From DATAGZ01 sp036263455 (lineage in GTDB: Bacteria; Pseudomonadota; Alphaproteobacteria; Dongiales; Dongiaceae): 19,392 nucleotides of DNA. The position numbers were made by a program, and so were the translations under genes. The stretch is from positions 1-19,392 of the forward strand of contig DATAGZ010000013.1 in NCBI GenBank assembly GCA_036263455.1, in the 5' to 3' direction. Of this stretch, positions 1 through 7,351 are shown piece by piece; position 1 is the stretch's first letter, and every line of letters starts with the position of its first letter. The notes under the pieces were generated by a model, which worked only from the letters and a program-made list of their open reading frames with translations, made no database searches and was not told where the DNA came from.

Positions 1-459
1 GAGGCGGCCACATGGCTGGATAAGGAGCTGGTCGCGGGGCAGCCGACCGTGCTCCATGACAAGGGATTCGGGAAAGACGTATGGATGGCGCTCGCGCAGC
101 GCCGGCAATGGCTGTTGCAACAGGGATTGGCGGAAGAGCAAGCCGGCAAGACCATCTATCAGCCCAACATGCTCGCGACGTTACGCAGCCGCGAACTGGC
201 CGGCGTGGCGGCACAACTGTCGAAGGAGCTAGGGCTGGCTTATACAGAAGCGCCGAAACAAGGCCGGATCGAGGGCACATACCGCCGTGCCACCGACCTC
301 ATTAGCGGCAAGTTTGCCATCATCGAGAAATCCAGGAAGTTTACCCTTATCCCCTGGCGTCCCGTCTTGGAGCGCAATCTCGGCAAGGCGGTTCGCGGCA
401 TGGCGCGCGGCGACGATATCCCCTGGACTATCGGCAAGGATCGAGGACGGGGGCTATGA
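1..459 (+). CDS. Relaxase/mobilisation protein, C-terminal part (DUF3363-like), 5' end outside window
   Basis: The frame is open from base 1 to the TGA at 457-459, so this is the last 152 residues of a longer protein that enters from the left. The end has the look of the DUF3363 tail of plasmid VirD2/TraI-type relaxases: a VPWRP-like stretch (here LIPWRPVLERNLG) followed by a short GMARGDDIPWTIG segment just before the stop. Such relaxases nick the origin of transfer in conjugative or mobilisable plasmids; the catalytic N-terminal domain is not in the window. The last 93 bases are repeated at 3312-3404. In that copy the Pro of DIPW is Ser, which I recall as the usual residue in the family. 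The family call rests on the tail pattern only. Confidence 0.7.
   Translation, partial: EAATWLDKELVAGQPTVLHDKGFGKDVWMALAQRRQWLLQQGLAEEQAGKTIYQPNMLATLRSRELAGVAAQLSKELGLAYTEAPKQGRIEGTYRRATDLISGKFAIIEKSRKFTLIPWRPVLERNLGKAVRGMARGDDIPWTIGKDRGRGL
367..459 (+). repeat. Direct repeat copy 1: 3' end of the relaxase gene
   Basis: These 93 bases, the last 31 codons of the relaxase gene including its stop, match 3312-3404 with 87 identities. All six differences are transitions and five of the six are silent. Weak similarity continues about 12 bases past the stop. Together the two copies bracket the RTX gene. Confidence 0.9.
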
Positions 460-552
460 CAACTATCGTTTCCAATAGAGCGCCACATTGAGAGCTGACT
501 GAACTGCGGCTTGGCATAAGGTTTGCCGCATATTTCTTTTCAGCTTAGATAT

Positions 553-609
553 TTGACATCAATCGTAAGTTGAATTACTTCATAGGAAGACACTTTTTAG
601 GAGGATGTC
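553..609 (+). promoter_or_regulatory. Possible promoter and ribosome binding site of the RTX gene
   Basis: A perfect TTGACA box lies at 553-558, but 16-18 bases downstream there is only a poor -10 (TTACTT/TACTTC around 575-581), so the promoter is weakly supported. The ribosome binding site is clear: GGAGG at 600-604, five bases before the ATG at 610, and it decides that start. The 150 bases between the relaxase stop and this gene hold no other recognisable signal. Confidence 0.35.
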
Positions 610-3126
610 ATGTCAAACAAAATTAAGGGGAGCATTGGCAACGATCTGCTGGATTATTCCACGACTTTGCAAAGCCTTTCCATCGACGGCGGCTCTGGAG
701 ACGATGTCATCCTCGGCGGTAGCGGAAACGACGTGCTCGTCGGCGGCGCTGGCGCCGATCGCCTCTTGGGCGGCGGCGGAGATGATGTTCTCTATGTCGA
801 TGCCGCCGATACTTTGGTGGATGGCGGGAGCGGGATTAATACCGTCTTCATTCAGGGAAGCGGAGCGGTGACGCTCGATCTCAATGCTTCCCATATCACG
901 ACTGCTTATGGGGGAGCAGGTGATGACGTGCTGGATGGACGTAACGTCGCAAATTATGTCCATCTCGTTGCGGGAACGGGCAATCAGACTCTCTACGGAT
1001 CGCAGACATACTCTCTGCTCCAAGGCGGGTCAGGTAACGACACGATCTATGGCGGGGTGGGGAACGATACGATCTATAGCGGAACCGGCCGAGCGGTGAT
1101 CTTCGCGGGGGACGGCAACGATATCATTCATGCCAACGGCAATAGCCGGAGCGTTGATGGCGGTAACGGCTATGATACGCTGTTTATCGATGACAGCCAC
1201 GGAACGCGTTTCAATCTGAGCAACGGCCATGTTGAAGAAGTTCATGGCGGGAGCGGTGGAGATGTCATCGACAATAGCAACGGCCAGCGCATTGCCCTCT
1301 ATGGCGGGACGGGTAACGACACTTTCACCGGGGGCCTAGGCAATGATGTCTTGTATGGCGGCGGCGGCAATGACATGATCCAAGGCGGGGCAGGGAACGA
1401 TCTGATCAATGGCGGAATAGGCAACAACACCGCCGTTTATACAGGCCGTAGTAGCGATTACCGGATCATCGACCACGGCACTTACAGGGAAATCACCGAC
1501 CTGCGCACCAACGGAGGCGCCAATGAAGGCACTGACCAGCTCTATAACATCCAGAATATCAGTTTCTTGGGGGATATACAGGCGCCGCCGCTCCTACCCC
1601 TGACCGGTGGAGCAATTGCGGACATTACATCGAAAGATCCCTTATCTTTTTTCCCCGGCAATTTTCAATCTTTTCTGGCCGACCTGGGCAATGGCCAAAT
1701 GGAGCTCATACATTTGTCCTCCAGTGCAGACGTAAATGGTAATAACTACATAGATATTCTCGGCACAGGCATATCTTATGATGGTTCAGTTAAGAAAACT
1801 GATACCTATTTTGCCTCCGTTTTTTTCGGTAATTATACGAATCCATTTATTAACAATGTTGACAGCTACGGCATCGTGGGGTTGGGAGATAATTTCTATG
1901 CAATCGCGGATGTAGTAACTATAAACGCCCTCTACGATAATCGCGAAACAGCATTATATATCACGACCTATGCTTCCCAAGGAGGGTTTCAGCTGAAAAT
2001 CCCTCTCACCTATTATATAGATACTCATGTAGCCCAGGCTGGGCCGCCACTCCATCATCTGAGTGACGGCAACATCTTATTCCTTGATCGGCAATTTCAA
2101 GTAACTGATGAGAGTTCGACTCCGAGTATTTATGAGTATTTGGTTAATTCCCTGACTAGTGCCACTCAATCCATACCTCTTGTTGCACTAGTAAATCCTG
2201 ATGGGGGGCAGAATGAGACGGTCGTGATGCCAGGAAATACCTTTCTTTTACACTGGACCGATCAGGGAGCCGTGGATCAACAATGGCATGAATATGTCCA
2301 GCATTTCGATGAAACAGGCCATGCTCTCTCTTCTCAGGTGGAGATTGCACATTCCGCTGTGCCGTTCCTGGAGAATGCGATCGTTGCGACAAAGGACAAC
2401 GGATATTTGACTGTTTTCGATGATTTTTCTGGCACGCCGCAAATTTCTCTTTATGATTCTCATGATCAGATCGTTCATAGTGAAGCTGTCACAATTCCCC
2501 AAGGCCGCGAAGTTACCATTAGCGACCATGTGGAGATTACCGCCCTGGATCTTGTTGCATTGAAAGACGGAAGCTTCGTTTTCGCGGTACCAACAAGTAT
2601 TCCCGACGGGAAAGGTGGTTTTTCTGCAGAAGGAATAACTGGAGTCCGAGTGGATGCTTCAGGGCATGAAATCGGAACATTCGCCCTTACTCCTGATTTC
2701 GAGCGATCAGGCGCATTTTTGCAAGCTTCTGTAATTGCCTTGGTTGCAACTGACGACGGCGGATTAGATATTTCTTGGGAAATCAGCACTGATTATGGAA
2801 GAACAAACTATGCGTATGCCCGTCACTTCTATGTGGGTCAGAGTGGTGCATTGGTGGGCACGGGGTTAGCGCAATCGAATGACCCAAACACTTCCTTCGC
2901 TCAGCACATTGTCAACGATCCCAATACCGCTCCAGTGCAAAGCCACTCCGTGCTCGCGGCTTCGGATATGATGGATGGACATGGTCAGATCGATAATCTG
3001 TTACCAAGCCCCATAAGTGGAGAGCATCAGACACTATCCGTTCCCGCATTGCCTCCGCGTGTAGATCTGGCGAGCATGGAGATGGCCATCATGCCACACC
3101 AAATGCAGCAATGGAATAACTCTTAA
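610..3126 (+). CDS. RTX calcium-binding repeat protein, probably secreted by a type I system
   Basis: This 838-aa protein has GGxGxD nonapeptide repeats in blocks at about residues 27-62, 100-110, 138-172 and 232-274. Such repeats bind calcium and fold as a parallel beta roll. Residues 275-322 resemble the short capping segment that often follows RTX blocks (SDYRI, then GTDQLYNIQNISFL). Residues 323-838 lack RTX repeats and show recurring strand-rich units of the type DxGxFxxxW...FDxxGxxxS, which suggests a beta-propeller-like or adhesin region (inference). There is no Sec signal peptide, as expected for type I export, but no exporter genes are in the window. The RTX region is N-terminal, whereas in most type I substrates it lies next to the C-terminal export signal. 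DNA from about 1620 on is more AT-rich than the repeat part. The role could be adhesin, S-layer-like or enzyme; the sequence does not decide. Confidence 0.85.
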   Translation: MSNKIKGSIGNDLLDYSTTLQSLSIDGGSGDDVILGGSGNDVLVGGAGADRLLGGGGDDVLYVDAADTLVDGGSGINTVFIQGSGAVTLDLNASHITTAYGGAGDDVLDGRNVANYVHLVAGTGNQTLYGSQTYSLLQGGSGNDTIYGGVGNDTIYSGTGRAVIFAGDGNDIIHANGNSRSVDGGNGYDTLFIDDSHGTRFNLSNGHVEEVHGGSGGDVIDNSNGQRIALYGGTGNDTFTGGLGNDVLYGGGGNDMIQGGAGNDLINGGIGNNTAVYTGRSSDYRIIDHGTYREITDLRTNGGANEGTDQLYNIQNISFLGDIQAPPLLPLTGGAIADITSKDPLSFFPGNFQSFLADLGNGQMELIHLSSSADVNGNNYIDILGTGISYDGSVKKTDTYFASVFFGNYTNPFINNVDSYGIVGLGDNFYAIADVVTINALYDNRETALYITTYASQGGFQLKIPLTYYIDTHVAQAGPPLHHLSDGNILFLDRQFQVTDESSTPSIYEYLVNSLTSATQSIPLVALVNPDGGQNETVVMPGNTFLLHWTDQGAVDQQWHEYVQHFDETGHALSSQVEIAHSAVPFLENAIVATKDNGYLTVFDDFSGTPQISLYDSHDQIVHSEAVTIPQGREVTISDHVEITALDLVALKDGSFVFAVPTSIPDGKGGFSAEGITGVRVDASGHEIGTFALTPDFERSGAFLQASVIALVATDDGGLDISWEISTDYGRTNYAYARHFYVGQSGALVGTGLAQSNDPNTSFAQHIVNDPNTAPVQSHSVLAASDMMDGHGQIDNLLPSPISGEHQTLSVPALPPRVDLASMEMAIMPHQMQQWNNS

Positions 3127-3137
3127 TTATCGTTTGC

Positions 3138-3170
3138 AACGCCTCCTTCCGAATGGAGGGAGGCGTTTAT
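3138..3170 (+). terminator. Rho-independent terminator of the RTX gene
   Basis: An inverted repeat begins 12 bases after the stop codon. The left arm, 3140-3150, pairs with 3155-3165 over 11 bp (one G-T pair) around a GAAT loop, and flanking A/T bases extend the stem. A short T-rich run (TTTATTAT) follows. The stem closes the RTX transcription unit. Confidence 0.85.
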
Positions 3171-3311
3171 TATCCAAATAGCCGAGACAACGAGAGTCCG
3201 GCTAAGTAAGAAGCGACTATAGATACCATAATGCTTTAGATCGGCTATCAAGGATTTCGAGATCAATCGCTTTATGGCTAGTCTTTTCTCGCCCATCTGT
3301 TGCTCCTCCTG

Positions 3312-3404
3312 CTGGAACGCAATCTTGGTAAGGCGGTTCGCGGCATGGCGCGTGGCGACGATATCTCCTGGACTATCGGCAAGGATCGAGGACGGGGGCT
3401 ATGA
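3312..3404 (+). pseudogene. Second copy of the relaxase 3' end (direct repeat copy 2)
   Basis: This copy of the last 31 codons of the relaxase gene (367-459) has no gene body in front of it; similarity stops abruptly at 3312. It is a remnant or recombination scar rather than a functional gene. It encodes the SWTIG form of the terminal motif. Its stop overlaps the convergent membrane-protein gene ending at 3399 by six bases. That neat convergent junction suggests this copy marks the original end of the relaxase gene and that 460-3311 was inserted later (inference). Confidence 0.85.
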
Positions 3405-3944
3405 CCGCCATCGTTTGTTGAAGAATCCGGTGGGCTTTGGGCCTTCCAGCAATTTTGCATGAACAAGCCCGTCCGGGTTTTGCTCCATCGGCTCCGGATC
3501 GATGAACTCCGCCTCGAAAGTTTTGACCTTTTCCGGCTTCATGCGCCTCGGCCGGTACGTTTCATCGAGCCGGGCGAGGATCATGATCCCGCAGGCCACA
3601 CCTATCAGGATGGAAATGGCATGCCGAAATATCGGTGACGGCAGAATGTCATGCAGAACGTCCAACGCCCCGGTATAGCCCGCCCACATGACCGGCAGCA
3701 CGATAATGGCGACAATCGTCCGAAGGGCCTTGCGAGACCGAACATGATCGAAGATGAAGCGGAGCACCAGAAAAGTTGCAATGCCCGTCACGCCGCCCAG
3801 GAACAAGCTATCGATGCCGGTCTTATCCGAGTCGATCATCCATTTGAAGACCTGCATGCCCAGCAGAAAGGGGATGATATAGATTCCCCAATAGAAAGCG
3901 GCGACGAGAAGAGCCAGTAAAGCGATAGCCGTAAATGCGATCAT
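3399..3944 (-). CDS. Small inner-membrane protein of unknown function
   Basis: The chosen start, ATG at 3944, has a GGAG box nine bases upstream and puts a hydrophobic segment at the N-terminus (MIAFTAIALLALLVAAFYWG); an upstream in-frame start at 4007 would overlap the divergent gene. The 181-aa product has about four hydrophobic stretches in the first 120 residues, then a charged soluble tail rich in Lys and Glu. I do not recognise the family. Its stop lies inside the second copy of the relaxase tail, so it is the convergent neighbour of that relaxase locus and probably belongs to the same plasmid backbone. Nothing in the sequence gives a function. Confidence 0.7.
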   Translation of the reverse strand: MIAFTAIALLALLVAAFYWGIYIIPFLLGMQVFKWMIDSDKTGIDSLFLGGVTGIATFLVLRFIFDHVRSRKALRTIVAIIVLPVMWAGYTGALDVLHDILPSPIFRHAISILIGVACGIMILARLDETYRPRRMKPEKVKTFEAEFIDPEPMEQNPDGLVHAKLLEGPKPTGFFNKRWRS

Positions 3945-3974
3945 GGTAGCGCTCCGTGCTCCCAAATTACATTT

Positions 3975-4862
3975 ATGCCGAGACCTATACGTCCCACATA
4001 CGGTCACTTACGAAAACACACAAAAATACAATTTGATCCAGTTTCGGCGTATTATGCCAAGGACGATGTTGTTTTCAAGTTGACCTATAATCCCGGGCAA
4101 CGCTATGCCCATGGTAGCTATCCAAGATACGATGGTGCTCCCTCACGTGATAAGAATCCACTCTTCAATGCCTTGAAGGGTAAAATTCAACAACTGAAGG
4201 CAGCGCCTGTCGAGGCGCTACGACTGATCGTCGCTTGTGACGGAGATAGCGCGTTGCTACGGCAATCGTCCTTGATGTATTCCCCTGGAACTTATAGCGC
4301 TCGTGGCGTGGCTGAGGACTTCCTGCGGCAAAATAGCAGCATCGATGCAATTCTTTTGGTGACAATCGATGAGCAAAAGCAAGTGTTCGATATCAAGACC
4401 AGCTATCAACTGAAATGTGACTTAATCGTGGCGCCTTTACGGGCGCGATCTTCGAGAATGACCTCGGATAACATCTCTATGTTGGATTCTTTGCTACGAA
4501 ACGTCGTGGCTCAGATGCCTTTACCTATTCAATCGGCGTATAATGCCGCACAGCAGTGCCGTGAGTCTGGCCGTGGACCAGATGTGATCGGGGGATATAA
4601 AGTGAACAATCACCAAGTAAGTTTATCATCACGCGCTCTCCAGCGTTTATTGGCTGGGGAAATGACCGTTGATGAATTCATTGCCGCTCATGGGTGGAAC
4701 AAAGAATCGGGTGCTTGGAATCCATTTGCTCGCATGAAGAATCAAGGTCGAATGATCAATGAAATCAAAATCGAAAGTGATGATGGTGAGGATGACGATT
4801 GGTTAGTATTTTGTTTCGGCTTACCTGATCCGGCGACCGCCGCTTTCTGTCTCCCTCCTTGA
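3975..4862 (+). CDS. Unrecognised 295-aa protein, AT-rich gene
   Basis: The open frame of 295 codons starts at ATG 3975, only 30 bases from the divergent membrane gene and without a clear ribosome binding site, so the start is uncertain. The protein looks soluble: a basic N-terminus, a central alpha/beta-like part (RLIVACDGD, then IDAILLVTID), and a helical segment near residues 220-240 (SLSSRALQRLLAGEMTVDEF). An acidic run SDDGEDDDW comes near the end. No catalytic motif that I can name is present. Composition is distinctly more AT-rich than the flanking relaxase and VapBC DNA, which suggests separate acquisition. A defence or stress gene carried as plasmid cargo would fit the position, but that is speculation. 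Confidence 0.7.
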   Translation: MPRPIRPTYGHLRKHTKIQFDPVSAYYAKDDVVFKLTYNPGQRYAHGSYPRYDGAPSRDKNPLFNALKGKIQQLKAAPVEALRLIVACDGDSALLRQSSLMYSPGTYSARGVAEDFLRQNSSIDAILLVTIDEQKQVFDIKTSYQLKCDLIVAPLRARSSRMTSDNISMLDSLLRNVVAQMPLPIQSAYNAAQQCRESGRGPDVIGGYKVNNHQVSLSSRALQRLLAGEMTVDEFIAAHGWNKESGAWNPFARMKNQGRMINEIKIESDDGEDDDWLVFCFGLPDPATAAFCLPP

Positions 4863-4914
4863 ATAGAAGAGGAAATTTCCCTCTTTCATTTCTCACACCC
4901 TATGCACCTGCGGT

Positions 4915-5024
4915 GCTGACGCGCGGGCGGGGCGGCGCTGATAGGTCATTGTCCGTCAATGATTTTTCGAGCGGGATGCCGCTGACATGCGGCCTGAAGA
5001 GCGCTGACGCGCTTTTCCCCGGTT
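4915..5024 (+). repeat. GCTGA boxes phased at 22 bp in a non-coding region
   Basis: GCTGA occurs at 4915, 4937, 4981 and 5003. These are four of five positions on an exact 22-bp grid; the fifth, 4959, reads ATGAT. The 4915, 4981 and 5003 copies continue GCTGAC, and the outer two GCTGACGCGC. The rest of each unit is poorly conserved. Iterons of plasmid origins, or sites for a protein binding one helix face, would give such spacing, but no replication gene is in the window. The surrounding 4863-5106 has no convincing gene. Confidence 0.4.
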
Positions 5025-5106
5025 CGGCCAACATCGTGCCGCTTCAATAGGTTAGGCATAGCGTGGCTGCTTACAGTGGGTTTCTCAAGTTTGGGCAGGT
5101 CCAATT

Positions 5107-5234
5107 CTCGCTCCGATGATGGAGGTTTCCCGTTTGCTGGCTGCCGTCGAGGCTCTGCGACCCGCAGGGGCGGCGGCTGGCGCCGACCTTGATCGCCGCC
5201 ATCAAACGGATGGTGGCATGGATCGGATCAAGGG
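5107..5234 (+). repeat. Direct repeat A, upstream of vapBC
   Basis: This block of 128 bases, beginning CTCGCTCCGATGATGGAGG, recurs in degenerate form at 6102-6231 on the other side of the VapBC genes. In one frame both copies encode a similar stretch (WLPSR..DPQG.RLAPTL.AA.KR). It may be decayed coding sequence, but I do not recognise the parent gene. Confidence 0.8.
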
Positions 5235-5269
5235 AGGGGATGCCGAAAGCCTAGGCGGAACGGACGATA

Positions 5270-5315
5270 TTGACCAACCGATATGTTCTGGCTATATTAC
5301 TGGAAATAAGGAGGT
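5270..5315 (+). promoter_or_regulatory. vapBC promoter and ribosome binding site
   Basis: TTGACC at 5270-5275 and TATATT at 5293-5298 are separated by 17 bases, a near-consensus housekeeping promoter. AAGGAGGT at 5308-5315 lies five bases before the vapB ATG at 5321. Such operons are normally repressed by their own antitoxin-toxin complex at this site; no clear operator palindrome was confirmed. Confidence 0.7.
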
Positions 5316-5320
5316 CATCC

Positions 5321-5620
5321 ATGAACAGTTCCCAAAAGCGTGCCCTTCGCAACTATCGCTCCCGCCTGGGTGAGCGGGGCATGGCCCGCTTCGAGGTCCT
5401 GGGGCTCGACGCCGACCGCGATCTCATCCGCTCGCTCGCGAAGCGCTTGGCAGAAGCAGGGCCGGATGCTTCGCGCCTCCGCACCGTTGTCCGTCAGACC
5501 ATCAAGGGCGAGCCGCCGCAAAAGGGTGGGATCTTGGCCGCCCTCCGTCGCTCTCCGCTCGTCGAGGCCGATCTCGATCTCAGCCGTCCCCGTGAGGAAG
5601 GACGCAAGGTCGAGCTTTGA
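5321..5620 (+). CDS. vapB: VapB-type antitoxin
   Basis: The 99-aa product is small, charged and basic at the N-terminus, and sits directly before a clear VapC toxin gene. ATG 5321 is chosen because of the strong AAGGAGGT just upstream; the in-frame start at 5270 falls inside the promoter. The central part (residues 20-55, FEVLGLDADRDLIRSLAKRL) looks helical, and the acidic C-terminus (residues about 78-97) is where antitoxins usually wrap the toxin. The antitoxin should bind and neutralise VapC and repress the operon. Its stop overlaps the vapC start by one base, typical of translational coupling. The exact antitoxin subfamily is not certain; the call leans on position and size. Confidence 0.8.
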   Translation: MNSSQKRALRNYRSRLGERGMARFEVLGLDADRDLIRSLAKRLAEAGPDASRLRTVVRQTIKGEPPQKGGILAALRRSPLVEADLDLSRPREEGRKVEL

Positions 5621-6054
5621 TGCGCTATCTGCTCGACACGAACATCATCAGCAACATCACGAAGCCCACCCCCTCCGATACGCTGATCGCCTGGATGGCG
5701 GAGCAGGCCGATCAAGACCTCTTCATCGCCGCGCTTACCGTTGCCGAGATCCGGCGCGGCATCCTGGAGAAGCCGGCCGGCAAGCGGCGCGATCAGCTTG
5801 AAGCATGGTTTGCAGGGCCCGAGGGTCCGCAAGCGCTTTTCTCAGGCCGCGTGCTGCCGTTTGATGAGAAGGCGGGCCTCGTCTGGGCCCGGCTGATGGC
5901 GGAAGGAAAAGCCAAGGGCCGGCCGCGCAGCGCGCTCGATACCATCATCGCGGCGGTTGCCGAAGCCAATGACTGCATTGTGGTAACCGCCAATGAGAAG
6001 GACTTCGCCGGTATCCAAATCTTCAATCCGCTTCGAGAAACGGTTGCCAGATGA
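5620..6054 (+). CDS. vapC: VapC-type PIN-domain ribonuclease toxin
   Basis: The 144-aa PIN domain protein begins MRYLLDTN and has all acidic active-site positions: Asp6, Glu43 (VAEIRRG), Asp107 (SALDTIIAA) and Asp128 (ANEKDF). Length and motif spacing match full-length VapC toxins, which are magnesium-dependent RNases that cut tRNA or rRNA when the antitoxin is lost. ATG 5620 overlaps the vapB stop; TTG 5617 is an alternative one codon earlier. The pair stabilises mobile DNA by killing or arresting segregants, which fits the plasmid context. The gene appears intact, in contrast to many neighbours. Confidence 0.92.
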   Translation: MRYLLDTNIISNITKPTPSDTLIAWMAEQADQDLFIAALTVAEIRRGILEKPAGKRRDQLEAWFAGPEGPQALFSGRVLPFDEKAGLVWARLMAEGKAKGRPRSALDTIIAAVAEANDCIVVTANEKDFAGIQIFNPLRETVAR

Positions 6055-6101
6055 AGATGCATCGCCGGATGTCAGCCGGACAATCCGCACGGACTCAATC
6101 C

Positions 6102-6231
6102 CTCGCTCCGATGATGGAGGTTTTCCCGTTCTCTGGCTGCCGTCAAGGTTCTTCGACCCTCAGGGCGGGCGGCTGGCGCCGACCTTGACCGCCGCCGTCA
6201 AACGGAAGTTTGGCATTGATCGGATCGAGGG
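6102..6231 (+). repeat. Direct repeat B, downstream of vapBC
   Basis: This is the degenerate second copy of 5107-5234, starting 48 bases after the vapC stop and ending 31 bases before the 3' end of the relaxase gene. It shares the CTCGCTCCGATGATGGAGG start and a GGCTGGCGCCGACCTTGA core. Small indels put the two copies out of frame with each other, so neither is under coding constraint in its present form. Confidence 0.8.
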
Positions 6232-6261
6232 CAGATAAGGATTGCCGGGGAGAGGGTGAGC

Positions 6262-7350
6262 CTAGCGCTCCCGCTCTTGATCGCGGAGCTTGAGCCGGAG
6301 ACCGGGCATTCTGGATGGATGGTCCAGGGCGCGCAGGAGATGGCCGAGACGTTGGCCGATCAGTTGCAGGCTGGCGAGAGGCGAGGGGACTGATAGAAGG
6401 GAAGGGGACCGCCCGGCCGTTATCGGCTTATCGTGGCGTTCAGCATGGGGGATCTGCCGGAACGTCTGTTGCCGGTCGCGTTTCAGATCGAAACCCAGCG
6501 CTTCGGCTTCGGCCTGCCAATCCTTGAACAGATCATCGAGCTTCCGCTCTTTCTTCGGCTGCCGCGTGCGCAACGTGGCGCGCTCCATGCCTTTGGCGGT
6601 GCGATAGCCATGTTTACGCGCGGCTTCCTCGATGGCCTGCCGGCGCTTGGAGAAGGCGCGTTCCACCTTGCGGGGAATAGCCGCGACCCGGAAGCTGCCC
6701 TTCTGCCAATCGAGATGATGGCCCAGCCGTTCTAGTTCATTGCCGAGGGCGCGACGATAGATTGCGCCGACTTCCTTCTGCGCCTTGTAGAGATCGCGGC
6801 TGATAATGGCGCCCCAGCTCCCGTCCCGACGCGGCGCGCAATTGAAGATGAAGCAATGGGTATGGAGCTGCGGGTCGGATTCGCGGCTGGTATGGTGATC
6901 GAACTGCGCCATGAGCAGCCCCGCCGTTTGCTCGCGGAGCGCGCCACCCTTGCCGCGCCGCGCCCAGGCGGCGGTGGCTTCGAGATGCCGAGTGGCCGCT
7001 AGCACCGCCGCGCGATGGGCTTGCTCGATGGCGGGGCGCTCTTGCGCGGGCGACAGCGCCCACAACACGGAAACAGATTTCGGCGCGCTGAAGGTCATGT
7101 CCCAGCCGGCCGCCTGATCATGATTGGCGTGTTGCCCCAAGTGGTCGCCGGTCTTGGGATCGAGGCCGCGCAAGGCGGCCTCGAATTCCTTCTGCGTCAC
7201 CGGCCCTTGCAGGCTCAATTGTGCGGCGGCGTCGCCAGCCCAGCGGCCGGGCGGCTCGCCGCCGCGCGTGTAATACTCATCGGCGCGCAGGTGGGCATAA
7301 TAAGCGAGCGCTGCCTTGGCATTGCCGCGCGCCGAGATCGAGGCCACCAT
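6262..7350 (-). CDS. MobF (TrwC-type) relaxase, nicking domain only
   Basis: The product is 362 aa. Near the N-terminus are the paired tyrosines typical of MobF relaxases (Tyr17/18 and Tyr26/27), and the three-histidine metal site is complete: His153, His163 and His165 in HTSRESDPQLHTH. The protein should nick oriT and carry the strand through conjugation. MobF relaxases usually continue into a large helicase part, often to 900 residues or more. Here coding stops soon after the relaxase domain, and residues about 295-362 look unrelated to a helicase. The gene is therefore probably 3' truncated or fused to another gene's end, close to repeat B. It starts one base after the traD stop, so translation is likely coupled. 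Nicking may still be possible; unwinding would have to be supplied elsewhere. Confidence 0.85.
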   Translation of the reverse strand: MVASISARGNAKAALAYYAHLRADEYYTRGGEPPGRWAGDAAAQLSLQGPVTQKEFEAALRGLDPKTGDHLGQHANHDQAAGWDMTFSAPKSVSVLWALSPAQERPAIEQAHRAAVLAATRHLEATAAWARRGKGGALREQTAGLLMAQFDHHTSRESDPQLHTHCFIFNCAPRRDGSWGAIISRDLYKAQKEVGAIYRRALGNELERLGHHLDWQKGSFRVAAIPRKVERAFSKRRQAIEEAARKHGYRTAKGMERATLRTRQPKKERKLDDLFKDWQAEAEALGFDLKRDRQQTFRQIPHAERHDKPITAGRSPSLLSVPSPLASLQLIGQRLGHLLRALDHPSRMPGLRLKLRDQERER

Positions 7351-7351
7351 G

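Noticed and set aside
610..1440. Short tandem repeats that might suggest a CRISPR or satellite array
   Set aside because: They are codons for GGxGxD RTX units within one long frame; unit length and sequence vary as protein repeats do, with no spacer structure.
3173..3311. Search for an integrase, tRNA or terminal inverted repeats between the RTX terminator and repeat copy 2
   Set aside because: Nothing recognisable was found there, so a named element type for the RTX cassette is not claimed.
3945..4007. Upstream extension of the membrane-protein gene to 4007
   Set aside because: It would overlap the divergent gene start, adds a charged non-hydrophobic leader, and the GGAG box supports ATG 3944.
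4859..5050. Short frame of 63 codons after the 295-aa gene
   Set aside because: It starts with TTG inside the previous stop region, has no ribosome binding site and covers the phased GCTGA boxes; more likely non-coding.
5617..5619. TTG as the vapC start
   Set aside because: ATG 5620 overlaps the vapB stop by one base and gives the usual VapC N-terminus MRYLLDTN; TTG would add only one Met.
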